Program-made: the position numbers and the translations under genes
Notes under the pieces: model-generated
What the model was told of the DNA's origin: nothing
What the model saw: only the letters and a program-made list of their open reading frames with translations
The model's database searches: none
Origin: Legionellales bacterium
GTDB lineage: Bacteria > Pseudomonadota > Gammaproteobacteria > PIVX01
Assembly (NCBI GenBank): GCA_013215905.1
Contig: JABSQI010000073.1
Coordinates: forward strand, 1-7,901
Direction: 5' to 3'
Length of the DNA stretch: 7,901 bases
Part shown: one piece after another, positions 7,580-7,901 of the stretch
Numbering within the stretch: the first letter of the stretch is position 1
Layout of the letters: every line of letters begins with the position of its first letter

Positions 7580-7690
7580 ATTATAAATCTCTTAAAAAAT
7601 TTCAGTTTATTTTGTATCAAAATATCATAGCATTCAATATTTTATTCGTATAAGTATATTAATTTGTCATTCTGTTTATAATATATTTAA

Positions 7691-7818
7691 ACTGTGGACG
7701 CCATGTCATTTTATATGAAATATCTCGCCGGTTATGTCACTTTATCTGACTAACAAGAACGGCGCCAAACAGAGTTGTTGTCACTCTTAAAAGTAGATAA
7801 ACCTACCCATACCACAGT
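7691..7818. mobile_element. Possible mobile-element remnant with short inverted ends
   Basis: This 128-bp segment begins ACTGTGG (7691-7697) and ends CCACAGT (7812-7818), an exact 7-bp inverted repeat with outer TG/CA just inside. It contains two copies of a 15-mer, ATGTCATTTTATATG (7703-7717) and ATGTCACTTTATCTG (7734-7748), two mismatches apart and offset by 31 bp. A third partial copy of the core, TGTCACT, is at 7779-7785. It is visibly richer in G+C than its flanks, with CTCGCCGG and the palindrome GGCGCC (7761-7766). TG...CA ends with repeated subterminal sequences are a feature of IS21-family ends, so a decayed end or a small non-autonomous derivative is possible. No transposase and no clear target duplication is visible. 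A 7-bp inverted repeat alone could arise by chance. Confidence 0.35.
7703..7748 (+). repeat. Direct repeat of a TGTCA-containing 15-mer
   Basis: ATGTCATTTTATATG at 7703-7717 and ATGTCACTTTATCTG at 7734-7748 match at 13 of 15 positions, with starts 31 bp apart, about three helical turns. That phasing would place a bound protein on the same face of the DNA, as with transposase sites near element ends or a dimeric regulator. The function is not known. Confidence 0.6.
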
Positions 7819-7848
7819 GTGAATCTAGGAAGCTTAGGATGCATAATA

Positions 7849-7867
7849 AGCCTCTTATAAAGAGGTT
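7849..7867. repeat. Hairpin with CCTCTT/AAGAGG stem
   Basis: CCTCTT (7851-7856) and AAGAGG (7860-7865) form a perfect 6-bp stem around loop ATA, extendable by a G-U pair (7850/7866) and an A-T pair (7849/7867). No T run follows on the plus strand. On the minus strand the stem is followed by CTTATTATG, also not a clear T tract. It could be a weak terminator for a gene beyond the window, or a palindromic repeat; there is too little context to decide. Confidence 0.45.
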
Positions 7868-7901
7868 AAGTATACTTGTATTTAAATTCCAACAATTTTT
7901 A

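Larger units (their letters stand above)
7567..7901. other. Gene-free 335-nt stretch at the right end
   Basis: No plausible coding frame is seen on either strand. Bases 7567-7690 are very AT-rich and should hold the promoter of the minus-strand gene; several -10-like hexamers are present (TATGAT at 7629-7624, TATACT at 7658-7653, minus strand) but none has a convincing -35. Bases 7691-7818 are locally GC-richer and carry inverted and direct repeats, listed separately. Bases 7849-7867 form a hairpin. The last 34 bases are AT-rich with no visible feature. Confidence 0.8.

Noticed and set aside
7567..7620. N-terminal extension of the exported protein to TTG at 7620
   Set aside because: There is no ribosome binding site for it, it uses a rare start codon, and it would bury the signal peptide 18 residues inside.

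Overview
The window looks like chromosomal DNA of an AT-rich gammaproteobacterium, probably a host-associated or intracellular lineage. This is inferred from gene order and composition, not from a database match. The order tolB-pal-cpoB-queE-queC-tRNA-Lys and the pair prfB-lysS are both gammaproteobacterial arrangements. G+C is roughly a third by eye, arginine codons are mostly AGA, and one gene of unknown function with an ankyrin-like look sits at the end. Legionellales or Francisella/Coxiella-type relatives fit; I cannot name a genus.

Region 1 (1-3788, + strand) is one tightly packed gene block. It holds tolB (5' end outside the window), pal and cpoB, which encode the periplasmic and outer-membrane side of the Tol-Pal cell-envelope constriction machine, followed by queE and queC, two enzymes of 7-deazaguanine (preQ0/queuosine) synthesis. 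Gaps are 13 nt or less and cpoB and queE overlap by one base, so co-transcription is likely.

Region 2 (3789-4270) has no protein gene. It carries tRNA-Lys(UUU) with a good sigma70-type promoter and a short A/T-rich terminator hairpin, tRNA-Arg(UCG), and a promoter with a perfect TTGACA box in front of prfB.

Region 3 (4271-6878, + strand) is prfB, encoding release factor 2 with the classic programmed +1 frameshift at an in-frame UGA, followed 3 nt later by lysS, encoding class II lysyl-tRNA synthetase. Together with the two tRNAs this makes a translation cluster.

Region 4 (6879-7901) is accessory in character. It has one convergent minus-strand gene (6895-7566) for a small exported protein of unknown function with possible degenerate ankyrin-like repeats. 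Beyond it is a gene-free stretch that contains a locally GC-richer segment of 128 bp with short inverted ends and internal TGTCA-type direct repeats, possibly a mobile-element remnant, and a separate strong hairpin. No CRISPR array, phage gene, intact transposase or clearly new multi-gene system is visible.
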